The notes: a model not told the origin generated them from the sequence alone. A stretch of 64,000 nucleotides of DNA from Nitrososphaerota archaeon (GCA_027386095.1 DAHXUN010000001.1:24476-88475); one strand, 5' to 3'; positions 33,508 through 42,946 are shown, counted from the first letter of the stretch. A program made the numbers and translations.

Positions 33508-35239
33508 GAGAATATCTATGTCTAGTCAGAGTCAAGCGGGTACAGACCAGGGAGCCGTCCCCTCCGTACAGCCGAAGGTCGCGCAGAGGCCGGAACGTGC
33601 TCTCACCCTCCTCTCGGTCTCGACCGGAGTACTGTTCGCTTTCATCGGCAGCGCGGTCGGCGCCCTTTTCCTGACCCAGCTTTCCGGGCTCCCCATCGAT
33701 GCAGGCGCCAGCCTCTTTCCCAGCCACCCCTTCCTGCAGATCTATGGCTTCATCGCGCTCTTTGTCATGGGCGTCGATTACTCCCTCCTGCCCCGATTCA
33801 AGGTTGGGAGGCTCCCTTCGGTCCTCCTCGGATACACCGCCTACGCCTTGGTCACCGCAGCCAACGCCTTCTTTCTCCTTTACTCTCTCCTTTCACCCGG
33901 CTCCTTTCGGTACGTGACGGCCGGCGCGCTGCTCATGCTCGTCGGCTCAGTGGTCTTTCTCTCGCAGGTGGTCATTCTAGTCACGAGGCCCTCCGGAGGC
34001 TTCCCAGAAGCCAACCCCCTGATCATGCTGTCATCGATCTCCCTCGTCATGATATCGCTCCTCCTCGTCATCGAATCGGCTGGATATCAGCTCCCGGGCG
34101 GTGCGTTCTCCCCGCAGATGATCTACCTAGCGCTCATAGGGTTCGCCGGTTCCATGATCTACGCTGTCGAGATCAGGTCAGTCAGCTTCAGGCAGTGCAA
34201 CTACAGGAAGCGGGTCGCGAACCTGTGCGGGGCTCTGCAGGGGCTGGGCATAGGCGCGGTGTTCACTGGAGTGGTGACGAGGAGCGGCCCTCTTTCGCTC
34301 ATCGGAGCGGTTCTTCTCCTCGGCGCGGCCCTGAGTGAGCTGGTGTCAGTCAAGATCCTGGAGCTTTCTCATCCGTTGATGTACAGACCTGCGATGACCA
34401 AGATGCATTTCAGGATCATGAGATACAACGAGGTCTGCATGCTCTTGGCTTCCGGGTGGCTGGTGTTCGGGTCGCTGATGGGCGTGGTCTGGCTGGCAAC
34501 CGGGACAGGCACCTTCTTCATCAGGGACTCTTTCATCCACGCTATAGCCATCGGGTTCGTAGGGTCAACCATAACCTGCTTCGCGCCTATGCTCCTCCCC
34601 GGACTCTTGGGGCATAAGGGGCCAGTTACGGGATTGTCGTTCGGCCCCATCGCCGTCCTGAACGCCGGGATACTGGTCAGAGTCGTCGGCGATTTCCAGA
34701 CACTGGCGGCACAAGCCCCGCCCCTCTGGGAAGCCGCCTCAGGCCCGCTGATACTGCTGACGATGGGGTGGTTCCTGATAATGATGCGGGGGATAGGAAA
34801 GCCGCAACAGGTGGCTGCGTTGAGTAGCGCATCGAAGAAGTTCAGCCTCGAGGAGTCTCGGGGGATCGCGGAAGGAAAGCTCACCGTTTCCACCAGGAGG
34901 ACAAAGAGAGAAGTGACGTTCCCGGTGTGGTTCGTCGTTGAGGATGGCTCCATCCATCTCCTTCCAGTCAACGGCTCCTCTACGAGTTGGTACAGAAACG
35001 TCTCGGAAAACCCCGGCGTGAAAGTCGTGATAGCCTGGCGAGTCTATGTTGGCACCGCACAATCCACTCGGGAGAAGGAGAAGGTGAAGCGGGTGATGGG
35101 CATGTTCAGGGACAAATACGGAGATAGAAACTGCAATAATTTCTTCGGAGACCGAGCTGACGTGGTGGTGAGCGTCTACATCCCCTCGCCACAGCCGCCC
35201 GTGGCGCCCCCCTCCAGGGTGGGCTCCTCACCTGCCTAA
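33458..35239 (+). CDS. NnrS-like membrane protein fused to flavin/F420 split-barrel domain
   Basis: 593 residues (ATG 33518 would trim 20). Residues 45-450 hold about 12 helices of the NnrS/heme-copper-like type (FPSHPFLQIYGFIALFVMGVDYSLLP; SFIHAIAIGFVGSTITCFAP). The last about 125 residues form a pyridoxamine-oxidase/DUF385-like split barrel (VTFPVWFVVEDGSIHLLPVN, SWYRNVSENPGVKVVIAW). The joined form suggests that a flavin or F420 domain feeds electrons to a membrane heme site, for instance for NO handling. Last gene of the operon with the HTH-10 and hemerythrin genes. Confidence 0.85.
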   Translation: MSTTENGIGLPQSSGPERISMSSQSQAGTDQGAVPSVQPKVAQRPERALTLLSVSTGVLFAFIGSAVGALFLTQLSGLPIDAGASLFPSHPFLQIYGFIALFVMGVDYSLLPRFKVGRLPSVLLGYTAYALVTAANAFFLLYSLLSPGSFRYVTAGALLMLVGSVVFLSQVVILVTRPSGGFPEANPLIMLSSISLVMISLLLVIESAGYQLPGGAFSPQMIYLALIGFAGSMIYAVEIRSVSFRQCNYRKRVANLCGALQGLGIGAVFTGVVTRSGPLSLIGAVLLLGAALSELVSVKILELSHPLMYRPAMTKMHFRIMRYNEVCMLLASGWLVFGSLMGVVWLATGTGTFFIRDSFIHAIAIGFVGSTITCFAPMLLPGLLGHKGPVTGLSFGPIAVLNAGILVRVVGDFQTLAAQAPPLWEAASGPLILLTMGWFLIMMRGIGKPQQVAALSSASKKFSLEESRGIAEGKLTVSTRRTKREVTFPVWFVVEDGSIHLLPVNGSSTSWYRNVSENPGVKVVIAWRVYVGTAQSTREKEKVKRVMGMFRDKYGDRNCNNFFGDRADVVVSVYIPSPQPPVAPPSRVGSSPA

Positions 35240-35875
35240 GGGAGGGCCTTCTCTGAAGTGCTCTTCCAGCAGTTTCTTCTGCGTCTTCCGCAGCGACTCG
35301 TAAAGCGTGGGAGGCGCGACTTCGAGCATTCTTGCTAGTGGTCCGATGCGGATTCTCTTCGGATAATCGAAGTATCCGCCCTCATAGGCAGAGCGTATTA
35401 GCCACTCCTGTCGCGTTGTGAGCGCCCTCTTCCTCTTCACCTCAGAAATATCGCTCACCTTGAAATCGACCTTCAGCCTCTTCAACCTCGATAGGAGCTC
35501 TTTCACGGAGTGGTTCGTCCCGAGCACCCTCCACGTGATCTCCTTGCTCGAACCGTTCGATGCGTAGACTAGGAAGCAATCCGAGTCGGCCACGCATCGC
35601 ATGACCACCCCTTTCGCTCGTGCTATGCCAACAAGTCTACCGTGGCTCGAGTTCGTTATCTCGAGCTCGGCTATGTCCGGGCTGTTCCGAAGGTACCTGA
35701 GCAAACGATCTTCCAGCTTCCGATCGACCGTGATCTCGAAGAGCTCGAGTACCTCGTCTCGCCTCCGCGTCCCTTTGGAGTTCAGAAGCCTCAGCCTCGC
35801 TCCATACCGTCCCGTCACGGTGTCAATCCACTTCTGGTGACCCGCTACAAGAATCGTGGCCTCGACTAGGTCCAA
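35228..35875 (-). CDS. HTH-10 (bacterio-opsin activator-type) transcription regulator
   Basis: 215 residues, convergent with the NnrS fusion gene, overlapping its end by 12 nt. The HTH_10 is LTTRQEWLIRSAYEGGYFDYPKRIRIGPLARMLEVAPPTLYESLRKTQKKLL. The N-terminal sensor (VEATILVAGHQKWIDTVTGR; GVVMRCVADSDCFLVYASNG) lacks the CPIC motif of the 31520 regulator but is otherwise of the same class. It is divergent from the ferredoxin/Kor block, with a perfect palindrome between them, so that block is a candidate target. Confidence 0.9.
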   Translation of the reverse strand: MDLVEATILVAGHQKWIDTVTGRYGARLRLLNSKGTRRRDEVLELFEITVDRKLEDRLLRYLRNSPDIAELEITNSSHGRLVGIARAKGVVMRCVADSDCFLVYASNGSSKEITWRVLGTNHSVKELLSRLKRLKVDFKVSDISEVKRKRALTTRQEWLIRSAYEGGYFDYPKRIRIGPLARMLEVAPPTLYESLRKTQKKLLEEHFREGPPLGR

Positions 35876-35930
35876 GCCTCTGAGCCCTCCGCCTTCTGAA
35901 ACATAAAGCCTGGCACGAAACCCAGATATG

Positions 35931-35946
35931 CCTAATTCTGATTAGG
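35931..35946. promoter_or_regulatory. Palindromic operator-like site
   Basis: CCTAATTCTGATTAGG: six bases inverted around a 4-nt centre, in the divergent region between the HTH-10 gene and the gene at 35984. It is related to the motif at 31472-31484. Confidence 0.6.
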
Positions 35947-35983
35947 TTAAAGTCCCATATCGGCCCCTGGGTTTCCTTGGACC

Positions 35984-36310
35984 ATGCAGGGGATCCACGA
36001 TGCGAAGAGTGCTACGAAATGGCTGGAGGGGCAGGTCATTTCATATCTCTACGGAGGGACAGACGAGCACAGCCTGAGCCGATGTGTAACCAAACTCATA
36101 TCGACATACAAGGTCTCACCGCGAGACATCAAGTCGTTGTTTGCGTCGGTAGAAAACAACCTCACGACCTACTACGGAGGCAGATACCGCCTCGCCTATG
36201 GCGCGATGGGAAGGCGTTTCGGCGAGACGAGTTTCACAGGAAACCATCAGAAGAAGGCGATCATGCAGTCGCTGGGAAACGTAAGCCGGACGCTTTCAAA
36301 TTCGAGATAA
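35984..36310 (+). CDS. Hypothetical helical protein, 108 residues
   Basis: A soluble helical protein with several basic and aromatic residues (VISYLYGGTDEHSLSRCVTKLI, ENNLTTYYGGRYRLAYGAMG). First gene after the palindrome and 13 nt before the ferredoxin gene, so it is probably part of that unit. No family recognised. Confidence 0.65.
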   Translation: MQGIHDAKSATKWLEGQVISYLYGGTDEHSLSRCVTKLISTYKVSPRDIKSLFASVENNLTTYYGGRYRLAYGAMGRRFGETSFTGNHQKKAIMQSLGNVSRTLSNSR

Positions 36311-36323
36311 GGGGGAGAAGAGC

Positions 36324-36752
36324 GTGGTCAGAACAGTAGATTACAAGACGAAACCTATCGACCCTGATTTCCTTTCAAAGCCAGACGAATTCCAGATAAC
36401 CGGCGAGCATAACGGTCACAAGGTAAGGGCGAATGGGCGCTCAAGAACGAGTGGCGATGGCAGCCCCTATCCAACCACCCAAGGGATACACGGCAGCCAG
36501 GTGGCGGTGGACTGGGAGGCGTGCATTGCCGACGGGGTCTGCATGGATGTCTGCCCTGTCTTCGTCTTCGAATGGGCGCTCAATCCTGGCCAGGCAGGGA
36601 CGGGGAAGGACAAGATAATCGAGCAGGGCACAAGCGAGTGGAACAGTTATCGGACAGATAAGTCAGAACCTATAAGGGAACCAGACTGCATCTTTTGCAT
36701 GGCCTGTGAAACCAGCTGTCCGACCCAAGCCATCAAAATCACCCAGCCCTAG
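36324..36752 (+). CDS. Zinc-containing-type 7Fe/8Fe ferredoxin
   Basis: 142 residues from GTG. The extended N-terminus (about 60 residues, with HNGHKV) is that of archaeal zinc ferredoxins. The clusters are CIADGVCMDVCP (one normal Cys replaced by Asp, so probably a 3Fe-4S or labile 4Fe cluster) and CIFCMACETSCPTQAI (4Fe-4S). It is the natural electron acceptor of the 2-oxoacid oxidoreductase encoded next. Confidence 0.93.
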   Translation: MVRTVDYKTKPIDPDFLSKPDEFQITGEHNGHKVRANGRSRTSGDGSPYPTTQGIHGSQVAVDWEACIADGVCMDVCPVFVFEWALNPGQAGTGKDKIIEQGTSEWNSYRTDKSEPIREPDCIFCMACETSCPTQAIKITQP

Positions 36753-36775
36753 AGCGAGCAGAGGTGTGAGACTAG

Positions 36776-36916
36776 TTGACGGTTGATGAAGGGCGCTTGG
36801 ACGCCTGTCCTTTGTGCCAGAACATCATCGATCAGTGCAGGTGCGCCTGTCCGTCGTGCGGCCAGGTCGAGGCGTGTGACTGCGCCATTGGGCCCGGCGT
36901 GGCAACGGGAGGATAG
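36776..36916 (+). CDS. 46-residue Cys-rich zinc-ribbon-like protein
   Basis: TTG 36776 directly follows an in-frame stop. The protein reads DACPLCQNIIDQC then RCACPSCGQVEACDC: eight or more Cys in CxxC-like pairs. It ends 4 nt before the korA GTG, and its frame differs from that of korA. A frame open upstream of korA in the korA phase is an artefact here. It probably assists the oxidoreductase or ferredoxin (zinc or cluster binding); inferred from position only. Confidence 0.65.
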   Translation: MTVDEGRLDACPLCQNIIDQCRCACPSCGQVEACDCAIGPGVATGG

Positions 36917-36920
36917 CAGA

Positions 36921-38891
36921 GTGAGCACCAAGGTCGTCAACGAACTCAACTGGATGATTGGAGGCGCACAGGGGAGCGGGGTCGATCTCTCGGCCAGCTC
37001 GTTCGCCAGGTCGTGCGTCCTTGCCGGCCTCTGGGTGTACGGGACCAGAGAGTACTACTCAAACATAAAGGGTCTGCACAGCTACTTCGAGATTAGGACG
37101 AGCGGTCGGCAGATAAGGTCCAAGGTCGAAGAGGTTGACCTTCTCGCGGCCTTCGACGCAGAGACCCTGGTCAGGCACGCAGATGTAGTCAATCCTACAG
37201 GAGGAATAGTCTACGACCCTGCAGTCTCCCAGACGCCCATCGAGAAGGTCGATACGCTTTACAAAGACGAGGCGAGACAGATTCAGGCCAGGCTCGCCCA
37301 AGAGGGGCTCGGCTCGGACGTCGGTGCGATTCTGGAGGAGGCTAAAACGAGGGGCGTCAAGCTCTTTCCCGTCCCATACGGCACCCTGGTCCAAGAGGTT
37401 GCCAAGCGCCTGGGGACGTCAGAGCTCGCCAGACTCAACAGAATCGTTAATGTCCTCGCCGTCTCTGTCTCTCTGTCCCTGTTGGGGCTCGACAGGAGCT
37501 ACATGGAGGAATCAGTGCGCCAAGCCTTCTCGGCTTCAAGAAAGCAGAAGCTCGTGGATATGAACTTGGCTGGCGTAGACAGGGCCTACGAGTTCGCCAA
37601 GGAGAAGTTCGGCGAAAGAGGGCTCCCTGTCAGCCTCGTCCCCATCCAGAATGAACCCAGGATGTTCGTGGTGGGAAACCAGGCCGTCGCCTTGGGGAAG
37701 ATGGCTGGGGGGTGCAGGCTGCAGACCTACTACCCGATTACACCCGCGAGTGACGAAAGCGAGTTCCTCGAAGCCCACGAGAATTTCGCCCTCCTAGGTG
37801 ACGGATCCGATGGTGGTAAAGGCTCGATCGTGGTCGTGCAGACAGAAGATGAGATTGCGGCCATTACGATGGCCATAGGCGGAGCGCTCACAGGCACTAG
37901 GGCCGCCACCTCCACTTCAGGACCAGGCTTTTCACTGATGGTCGAAGGGATGGGCTGGGCAGGGATGAACGAAGTGCCTTTGGTGATTACGCTGTATCAG
38001 AGAGGCGGCCCATCTACCGGCATGCCGACCAGGACGGAGCAGGGCGATCTGAAGTTCGTCCTGAACGCGTCTCATGGGGAGTTTCCGCGGATAGTCCTCT
38101 GCTCGGGGGACATGGAGGAGTGCTTCTACGACGCCTTCAGGGCCCTGAACTACGCGGAGAGGTATCAGCTCCCCGTCATCCACTTAGTCGACAAGGGGCT
38201 CGCCAACAGCAATATGACGATACTGCCGCCCGACCCGAACTTGGTGGACATCGAGAGAGGGAAGCTGATCCTGACTAGCGGCGATGGTGCGCCCAAGGAC
38301 TGGGAATACAGGAGGTTTGCGCCCGCCGAGGGCGGTATCTCTCCTAGGGCTGTGCTAGGTCTCAAAGGGTACAGGTTCTGGAACACGGGGGACGAACACG
38401 ACGAGGTCGGCCACATAAACGAGAACTCCGAGAACAGGATAGAGATGATGAAGAAGAGGATGACGAAATTGGAAACCGCCGACAGGGAGATACCCACGAC
38501 CGAGAAGGTCAGTTTCTACCCTGCAGAGGGACATCCTGACGTCACCCTCGTGAGCTGGGGGTCGTCGAAGGGCGCCATCCTCGAAGGGATGGGACTGTTA
38601 GAGAGAAGGGGAATCAAGGCGGAGTTCCTCCAGATTAGGCTCGCAAGCCCGTTCCCAGCCCAGGCGGTCCGCGAGAGGTTGTCAGAATCAGAGCTGATTG
38701 TCGACATAGAGCAGAACTACTCGGCCCAGATGGCGGCGGTCATAGCGGAGAAGACACAGATCAACATCAAACACAAGGTCGTGAAGTTCAACGGACGGCC
38801 GATCTCGCTGAATGAGGTCTATGATTCAATAAGACTGATTGTGGCAAGACCCGAAACCAACGAAAGGGTGATCCTCACACATGGCGCTTAA
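36921..38891 (+). CDS. korA: 2-oxoacid:ferredoxin oxidoreductase, fused gamma-alpha subunit
   Basis: 656 residues from GTG 36921. The N-terminal gamma domain ([20 protein letters not shown]) is followed by the alpha pyrimidine-binding domain with [14 protein letters not shown] (the YPITP motif) and [20 protein letters not shown] [14 protein letters not shown]. This gamma-alpha plus beta form is the CoA-dependent, oxygen-tolerant type of aerobic archaea. It oxidises 2-oxoglutarate, pyruvate or other 2-oxoacids to acyl-CoA, reducing ferredoxin. It overlaps korB by 11 nt. Confidence 0.95.
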   Translation: MSTKVVNELNWMIGGAQGSGVDLSASSFARSCVLAGLWVYGTREYYSNIKGLHSYFEIRTSGRQIRSKVEEVDLLAAFDAETLVRHADVVNPTGGIVYDPAVSQTPIEKVDTLYKDEARQIQARLAQEGLGSDVGAILEEAKTRGVKLFPVPYGTLVQEVAKRLGTSELARLNRIVNVLAVSVSLSLLGLDRSYMEESVRQAFSASRKQKLVDMNLAGVDRAYEFAKEKFGERGLPVSLVPIQNEPRMFVVGNQAVALGKMAGGCRLQTYYPITPASDESEFLEAHENFALLGDGSDGGKGSIVVVQTEDEIAAITMAIGGALTGTRAATSTSGPGFSLMVEGMGWAGMNEVPLVITLYQRGGPSTGMPTRTEQGDLKFVLNASHGEFPRIVLCSGDMEECFYDAFRALNYAERYQLPVIHLVDKGLANSNMTILPPDPNLVDIERGKLILTSGDGAPKDWEYRRFAPAEGGISPRAVLGLKGYRFWNTGDEHDEVGHINENSENRIEMMKKRMTKLETADREIPTTEKVSFYPAEGHPDVTLVSWGSSKGAILEGMGLLERRGIKAEFLQIRLASPFPAQAVRERLSESELIVDIEQNYSAQMAAVIAEKTQINIKHKVVKFNGRPISLNEVYDSIRLIVARPETNERVILTHGA

Positions 38892-39858
38892 GCTGACCGA
38901 CGTCCGCACCGACCTCCATAACGATTGGTGCAGTGGCTGCGGTGACTTTGGAATTGAGGCATCGCTCCAGATGGCGCTGACTGAGATGAACGTGGAGTTG
39001 CATAAGGTCGTAATATTCTCTGGAATAGGCTGCCACGGCAAGATCGTCCACTGGACGAACACTTTCGGAATCCACACGCTACATGGGAGGACGCTCCCCT
39101 TCGCCCAAGGCGCGAAGCTTGCCAACCCCGGACTTGAGGTCGTCGCCATAGGCGGGGACGGGGACGGCTACGGCATAGGGGCGGGGCACTTCGTTCATGC
39201 GGGGAGGCGGAATGTGGATATGACATACATCGTCCACGACAACGGGGTCTATGGCCTCACCAAAGGGCAGGCGTCGCCAACGCAGAAACTGGGCGAGCAG
39301 ACGAAATCTCTCCCTCAGCCCAACATAAACAGCGCCGTCAACCCCATAATGCTTGCCCTCGCAGCGGGGTACACCTTCATAGCGCGGAGCTATGCCTTCG
39401 ACAACAGGCACTTGAAGGACACGATCAAGCGCGCAGTCGCCCACAGGGGGATGGCCCTTGTGGACGTCCTCCAGCCCTGTCCCACATACAACGATATCGA
39501 AACCAAGGCCTTCTACAGCGGAGAGGACAGACCTGACCCGGCGACTCACAGGCCGGTGCCACGGGTCTACGACATCGAGAAGACTGGCTACAACCCGTTG
39601 ATCACGAAAGAGATGACCAACGAAGACGTGGACAAGAAGACGCTGGAAGTAATCAGGATATCCAATGAATGGGGGGACAGGATACCCATTGGCGTCTTCT
39701 ACCAGAACGAGAACGTACCCACCTATGAAGACAGGATAGCGGGGAGAATCCCCTCCTACCTCGACCAGCCCCCGGCCACCCAACAAATCCAGTTGCAGAA
39801 CAAGAAGTCAGCGGTAGACCTCTCCAACCTCTTGAAGGAGTTGACCATAGGGAGTTGA
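38881..39858 (+). CDS. korB: 2-oxoacid:ferredoxin oxidoreductase, beta subunit
   Basis: 325 residues. [19 protein letters not shown] and [14 protein letters not shown] carry cluster-binding and thiamine-diphosphate residues; [33 protein letters not shown] is the GDG...N ThDP/Mg2+ motif. The C-terminal Cys (LQPCPTYND) supplies the last cluster ligand. Forms the enzyme with the preceding subunit. Confidence 0.96.
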   Translation: MALKLTDVRTDLHNDWCSGCGDFGIEASLQMALTEMNVELHKVVIFSGIGCHGKIVHWTNTFGIHTLHGRTLPFAQGAKLANPGLEVVAIGGDGDGYGIGAGHFVHAGRRNVDMTYIVHDNGVYGLTKGQASPTQKLGEQTKSLPQPNINSAVNPIMLALAAGYTFIARSYAFDNRHLKDTIKRAVAHRGMALVDVLQPCPTYNDIETKAFYSGEDRPDPATHRPVPRVYDIEKTGYNPLITKEMTNEDVDKKTLEVIRISNEWGDRIPIGVFYQNENVPTYEDRIAGRIPSYLDQPPATQQIQLQNKKSAVDLSNLLKELTIGS

Positions 39859-39890
39859 GGTCGCGTGCATGGGAGGTCAGGTGAGCCCGA

Positions 39891-41114
39891 TTGCCAGATC
39901 ATGTGGATTACCTGATCGTCGGCGGAGGCGTGGCGGGAGGGCATGCAGCCTACGCGATTAGGAAGCAGGACAGGACTGGGAGGATAGTGGTCGTCTCTGA
40001 TGAGATGCAGTTCCCGTACGACCGCGTCCCTCTATCCAAGGAATTCCTTGCGGGGAAGAGGAAGAGAAGAGAGCTCTTCTTCAAGGGCGACGCATACTAT
40101 CCAAGGAACAAGGTGGAGGTTATCAGAGAGCGCCGCACCGAAGCGCTCGATATTTCGAGCAAGACGGTACGACTCGACGACGGACAAGCTTTCTCCTACC
40201 GACGGCTGCTGCTTGCGACGGGAGGGCGCCCCAGGAAGCTGGAGTTGCCCGGGTCGGACCTCGCCGGAATCTATTACCTGAGGACACTCGAAGACTGCGA
40301 CGCCATAAGGAAAGCATCGTCAGACGCCAGTCGGGCCGTAATCGTCGGGGGCGGGTTCATAGGATGTGAGGTCGCAGCAACGCTCCGCGGCAGGGGCCTG
40401 AAGGTTACCCTCGTAGAACTGGGCGACCATCTGCTAGGGGCAGCAATCGACGAAAAGACCGCCGGTTGGATTCAGGGATACCACATCAAACAGGGCGTGA
40501 AGGTCCTGACCAAGACGACGGTCGACGAATTTGTTGGCAAAGATGGACGGGTGACAGGCGTGAAGCTTGGGGGCGGCCTTGTTGTCCCCGCAGATTTCGT
40601 GGTTGTGGGGGTGGGCATCATACCGAATATCGCGATTGCCGAAAAGGCGGGCCTCAAGGTGGACAGGGGCATCATCGTCGACAGGCGCCTCAGGACGAGC
40701 GCTGCCGATGTGTATGCCGCGGGGGATGTCGCAAGGTTCTACAGCCCGATCCTCAAGCGCGTCATGAGAGTGGAGCATTACGACGTGGCAGAGAGGCAGG
40801 GAGCGGTCGCTGGGTCGAACATGGCCGGCAGAAGTGCCTCTTTCGATGAGCTTCCCTATTTCTTTTCCAACCAGTACGACCTTGAGATAAACGCGTATGG
40901 AGACCTATCCAGCCGGACCTCTACGATTCTCAGGGGGGACTTGGATTCAAAGGTGGGTTTCTTGCGGTTCTACTTCAATGGGACAGTCCTGGACGGCGTT
41001 CTATCCGTAAATCGAGAATGGGATGAGATAGAGAAGGCAAAGGCATTGGTCGAGAGGAGGAGGCCTATCGCCGACCCTTCGGCCGTCGGGGACGAGTCTA
41101 GGGCCCTGAGCTAG
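39891..41114 (+). CDS. FAD/NAD(P)-dependent ferredoxin-reductase-type oxidoreductase
   Basis: 407 residues starting at TTG. It has two dinucleotide folds: YLIVGGGVAGGHAAYAI (FAD) and AVIVGGGFIGCEVAATLRGRG (NAD(P)H). The flavin Asp motif is VYAAGDVARF. This is the rubredoxin/ferredoxin reductase (and AIF-like) architecture. It starts 32 nt after korB and likely couples the ferredoxin pool to NAD(P)H or to another acceptor. Confidence 0.9.
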   Translation: MPDHVDYLIVGGGVAGGHAAYAIRKQDRTGRIVVVSDEMQFPYDRVPLSKEFLAGKRKRRELFFKGDAYYPRNKVEVIRERRTEALDISSKTVRLDDGQAFSYRRLLLATGGRPRKLELPGSDLAGIYYLRTLEDCDAIRKASSDASRAVIVGGGFIGCEVAATLRGRGLKVTLVELGDHLLGAAIDEKTAGWIQGYHIKQGVKVLTKTTVDEFVGKDGRVTGVKLGGGLVVPADFVVVGVGIIPNIAIAEKAGLKVDRGIIVDRRLRTSAADVYAAGDVARFYSPILKRVMRVEHYDVAERQGAVAGSNMAGRSASFDELPYFFSNQYDLEINAYGDLSSRTSTILRGDLDSKVGFLRFYFNGTVLDGVLSVNREWDEIEKAKALVERRRPIADPSAVGDESRALS

Positions 41115-41468
41115 ATGATAAAAGTCCAGAAGTCGATCTACGACGAAGCTGAGCCATCAGACGGAAAGAGGATTCTCGTGATGCGGATGTGGCCGAGAGG
41201 CGTCTCGAAGGGCAAGGTCGACGTCTGGATGAAGGACCTCGGAACGCCGAAGGAACTGATAAGGCGATGGAAGGACAGGAAGGTTTCTTGGGACAGGTTC
41301 GCAGCCGAGTACAAAGAGAGCTTGAAAGGGAAAGAGGCGCTTCTCAGAGGCCTGGCAAGCGAGTCAAGAAAGGGGACGATCACGTTGCTATGCACAGAGA
41401 GGGACCCGGCAACCTGCCACAGGTCTCTCCTCAAAGACGCGATAGAGCAGATCTCGAGGACAGGATAG
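41115..41468 (+). CDS. Short DUF488 family protein
   Basis: 117 residues, starting directly at the end of the FAD oxidoreductase gene (the ATG follows its TAG). RILVMRMWPRGVSKGKVDVWMKDLGTPKEL and TLLCTERDPATCHRSLLKDAI are the small-DUF488 motifs. Unknown function; probably a redox or metal partner of the operon. It shares the Cys-His-Arg-Ser core with the longer member at 26219. Confidence 0.88.
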   Translation: MIKVQKSIYDEAEPSDGKRILVMRMWPRGVSKGKVDVWMKDLGTPKELIRRWKDRKVSWDRFAAEYKESLKGKEALLRGLASESRKGTITLLCTERDPATCHRSLLKDAIEQISRTG

Positions 41469-41534
41469 CCCTATACGGACGAAGGAAACGGAGCCGGCGC
41501 TCCAAGGAAGCCAACCTGGCAGTATGAGAATTTC

Positions 41535-42113
41535 TTGGTGGCCGCTTGTTCAAAGACGATGAGATATATACCTCAGAGACAGGCATCCAAAGGCGCCTTG
41601 AGAGCTACGATTGCGGCGGTTGCGATAGCGGTCGTCGCCATAGTAGTCGTTGGAGCGGCTGCGGTGGTGTTCTTGACGGCTCCCAGCGGGAGCCTAGTCG
41701 TAGGCGTGAAAGACGCCCCGTCAACAGGCGCCGTGTCACACATCTATCTTACAATCACAGACATCACCCTGCAAGGCTCGGGGAACTCGAGCACCACCTT
41801 CAAGGTCAACGCGACGACGTTCGACCTTTTGGCGCTTCAGAGCGTGACTAAGCTGCTCGGGAAGAACAGCGTGCCAGTCGGGAACTACACGATGGTGAGG
41901 TTCGGGATTACCAGGGCCATCGCGACGGTCAGCGGGACCAACGTCACTCTCACCGTCCCCAGCGGACAGATTAAGGTCCCCATGCATTTCACCGTCGCTT
42001 CAGGGAAGACGACCACGATAGTCCTTGACATCACGGCCGACATGACCGCCATCAGCGCGTCCAACAGCCTCAGGCCCACCGTCACTGGTGAAGAGACCGT
42101 ACCTGCCAGCTAG
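41535..42113 (+). CDS. DUF4382-type exported protein
   Basis: 192 residues (a start at ATG 41559 is possible). One N-terminal membrane helix (TIAAVAIAVVAIVVVGAAAVVFL) precedes a beta-sandwich domain: LVVGVKDAPSTGAVSHIYLTITDITLQGSG and NYTMVRFGITRAIATVSG are the DUF4382 pattern. Extracellular, anchored, with many NxT sequons. Last ordinary gene before the repeat-rich island. Confidence 0.82.
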   Translation: MVAACSKTMRYIPQRQASKGALRATIAAVAIAVVAIVVVGAAAVVFLTAPSGSLVVGVKDAPSTGAVSHIYLTITDITLQGSGNSSTTFKVNATTFDLLALQSVTKLLGKNSVPVGNYTMVRFGITRAIATVSGTNVTLTVPSGQIKVPMHFTVASGKTTTIVLDITADMTAISASNSLRPTVTGEETVPAS

Positions 42114-42137
42114 CTGACTGCATCGTTACCTAACTTC

Positions 42138-42180
42138 ACATGAGGTTCGACGCGCCTCCGTCAGGAATGACTCCGCCGAT
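42138..42180 (+). repeat. Dispersed island repeat, copy A (partial)
   Basis: GAGGTTCGACGCGCCTCCGT and the following AGGAATGACTCCGCC match the core of the island repeat (GGGTTCATTGCGCCTCCGCC / GGGAATACCTCATCC). Directly upstream of the dead vapBC copy. Confidence 0.6.
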
Positions 42181-42238
42181 AGTCAAGCGGGCGGAACATT
42201 CTATGTGGGATACACGTAGTCACACACAGTGCAAAGAA

Positions 42239-42460
42239 ACGAGTGGCACAACGACTGTGGGACACGGGGGGAGGGCGGCGATACCCGCAGACGTACAGAG
42301 GCTCGGGATCAAGCCAGGGACAGAGCTCGAAGTGGTTGTCAGAGACTGAGTGGTCTTGATGAAGCCCACACGCAAGGTCTCGGCGAAGGATCTTCTTGGG
42401 ATCGCGAGAAGTGAGTGGGCGAAGCTGAAGGAAGTCGAGGATTCGTTGGCCGAAGAGTAG
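42239..42460 (+). pseudogene. Dead vapB (AbrB-type antitoxin) copy
   Basis: Aligns base by base with the intact vapB at 63161. The start codon is ACG instead of ATG, one codon is TGA after VVRD, and residues changed elsewhere (RLGIKPGTELEVVVRD retained). The antitoxin cannot be made from this copy. Confidence 0.85.
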
Positions 42461-42472
42461 GGCGGCCGGAAG

Positions 42473-42885
42473 ATGAGTCGCCGCTTCGTCGACTAAAATC
42501 TGTTCATCTATGCGATGATGAATGACCCGCCGTTCGCCGAACGATCTCTGGAAATCCTTGAAGCTTCGAAAAGGGTACGGAGGAAGGGCGGACACCGTCC
42601 ATGGCCCTGAGTCAGGTCTACTCGCGCCTGAAAGAGCGGGGAAAGTCCTCGGCGGTCGACGATCTCTATGACTACATGGAATCGAGTCAGACCAGCATAC
42701 TTGAAACGACATGAGACGACGTCGTGGGAGCCCAGGAGATCAGGAAGGAGCAGCCACTCCTCTGGAGCTTGTGGAGCGGCCTAGTGATAGCCGCTCAGGT
42801 GAAGAGGGCGAAGATCGGCGAGATCTATTCGAACGACGACTTTGACAGGATCGAAAGGTTGAAGCGGATTTTCCGATGGCTCCAT
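42473..42885 (+). pseudogene. Dead vapC (PIN toxin) copy
   Basis: Matches the intact vapC at 63398, but FVDSNLFIY has become FVD-stop-NLFIY (TAA). There is a frameshift with a stop near 42607 and a TGA before the DDVVGAQEI segment. The tail (LVIAAQVKRAKIGEIYSND) is still recognisable. Toxin and antitoxin decayed together, with flanking repeats kept. Confidence 0.88.
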
Positions 42886-42946
42886 GCCGTGCCTAGGAGC
42901 TCGCTGCTCCTAGCCGGGAATACCCCATCCAGAGCGTTTGGGGAGT
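42884..42946 (+). repeat. Dispersed island repeat, copy B
   Basis: CCGTGCCTAGGAGCTCGCTG then CCGGGAATACCCCATCC and AGCGTTTGGGG. Same position after vapC as copy K after the intact vapC at 63805. Lies between the dead and the next live vapBC. Confidence 0.75.

Noticed and set aside
36783..36920. N-terminal extension of korA
   Set aside because: The extension is not KorA-like, and the same bases encode a Cys-rich small protein in another frame; GTG 36921 fits the family start.
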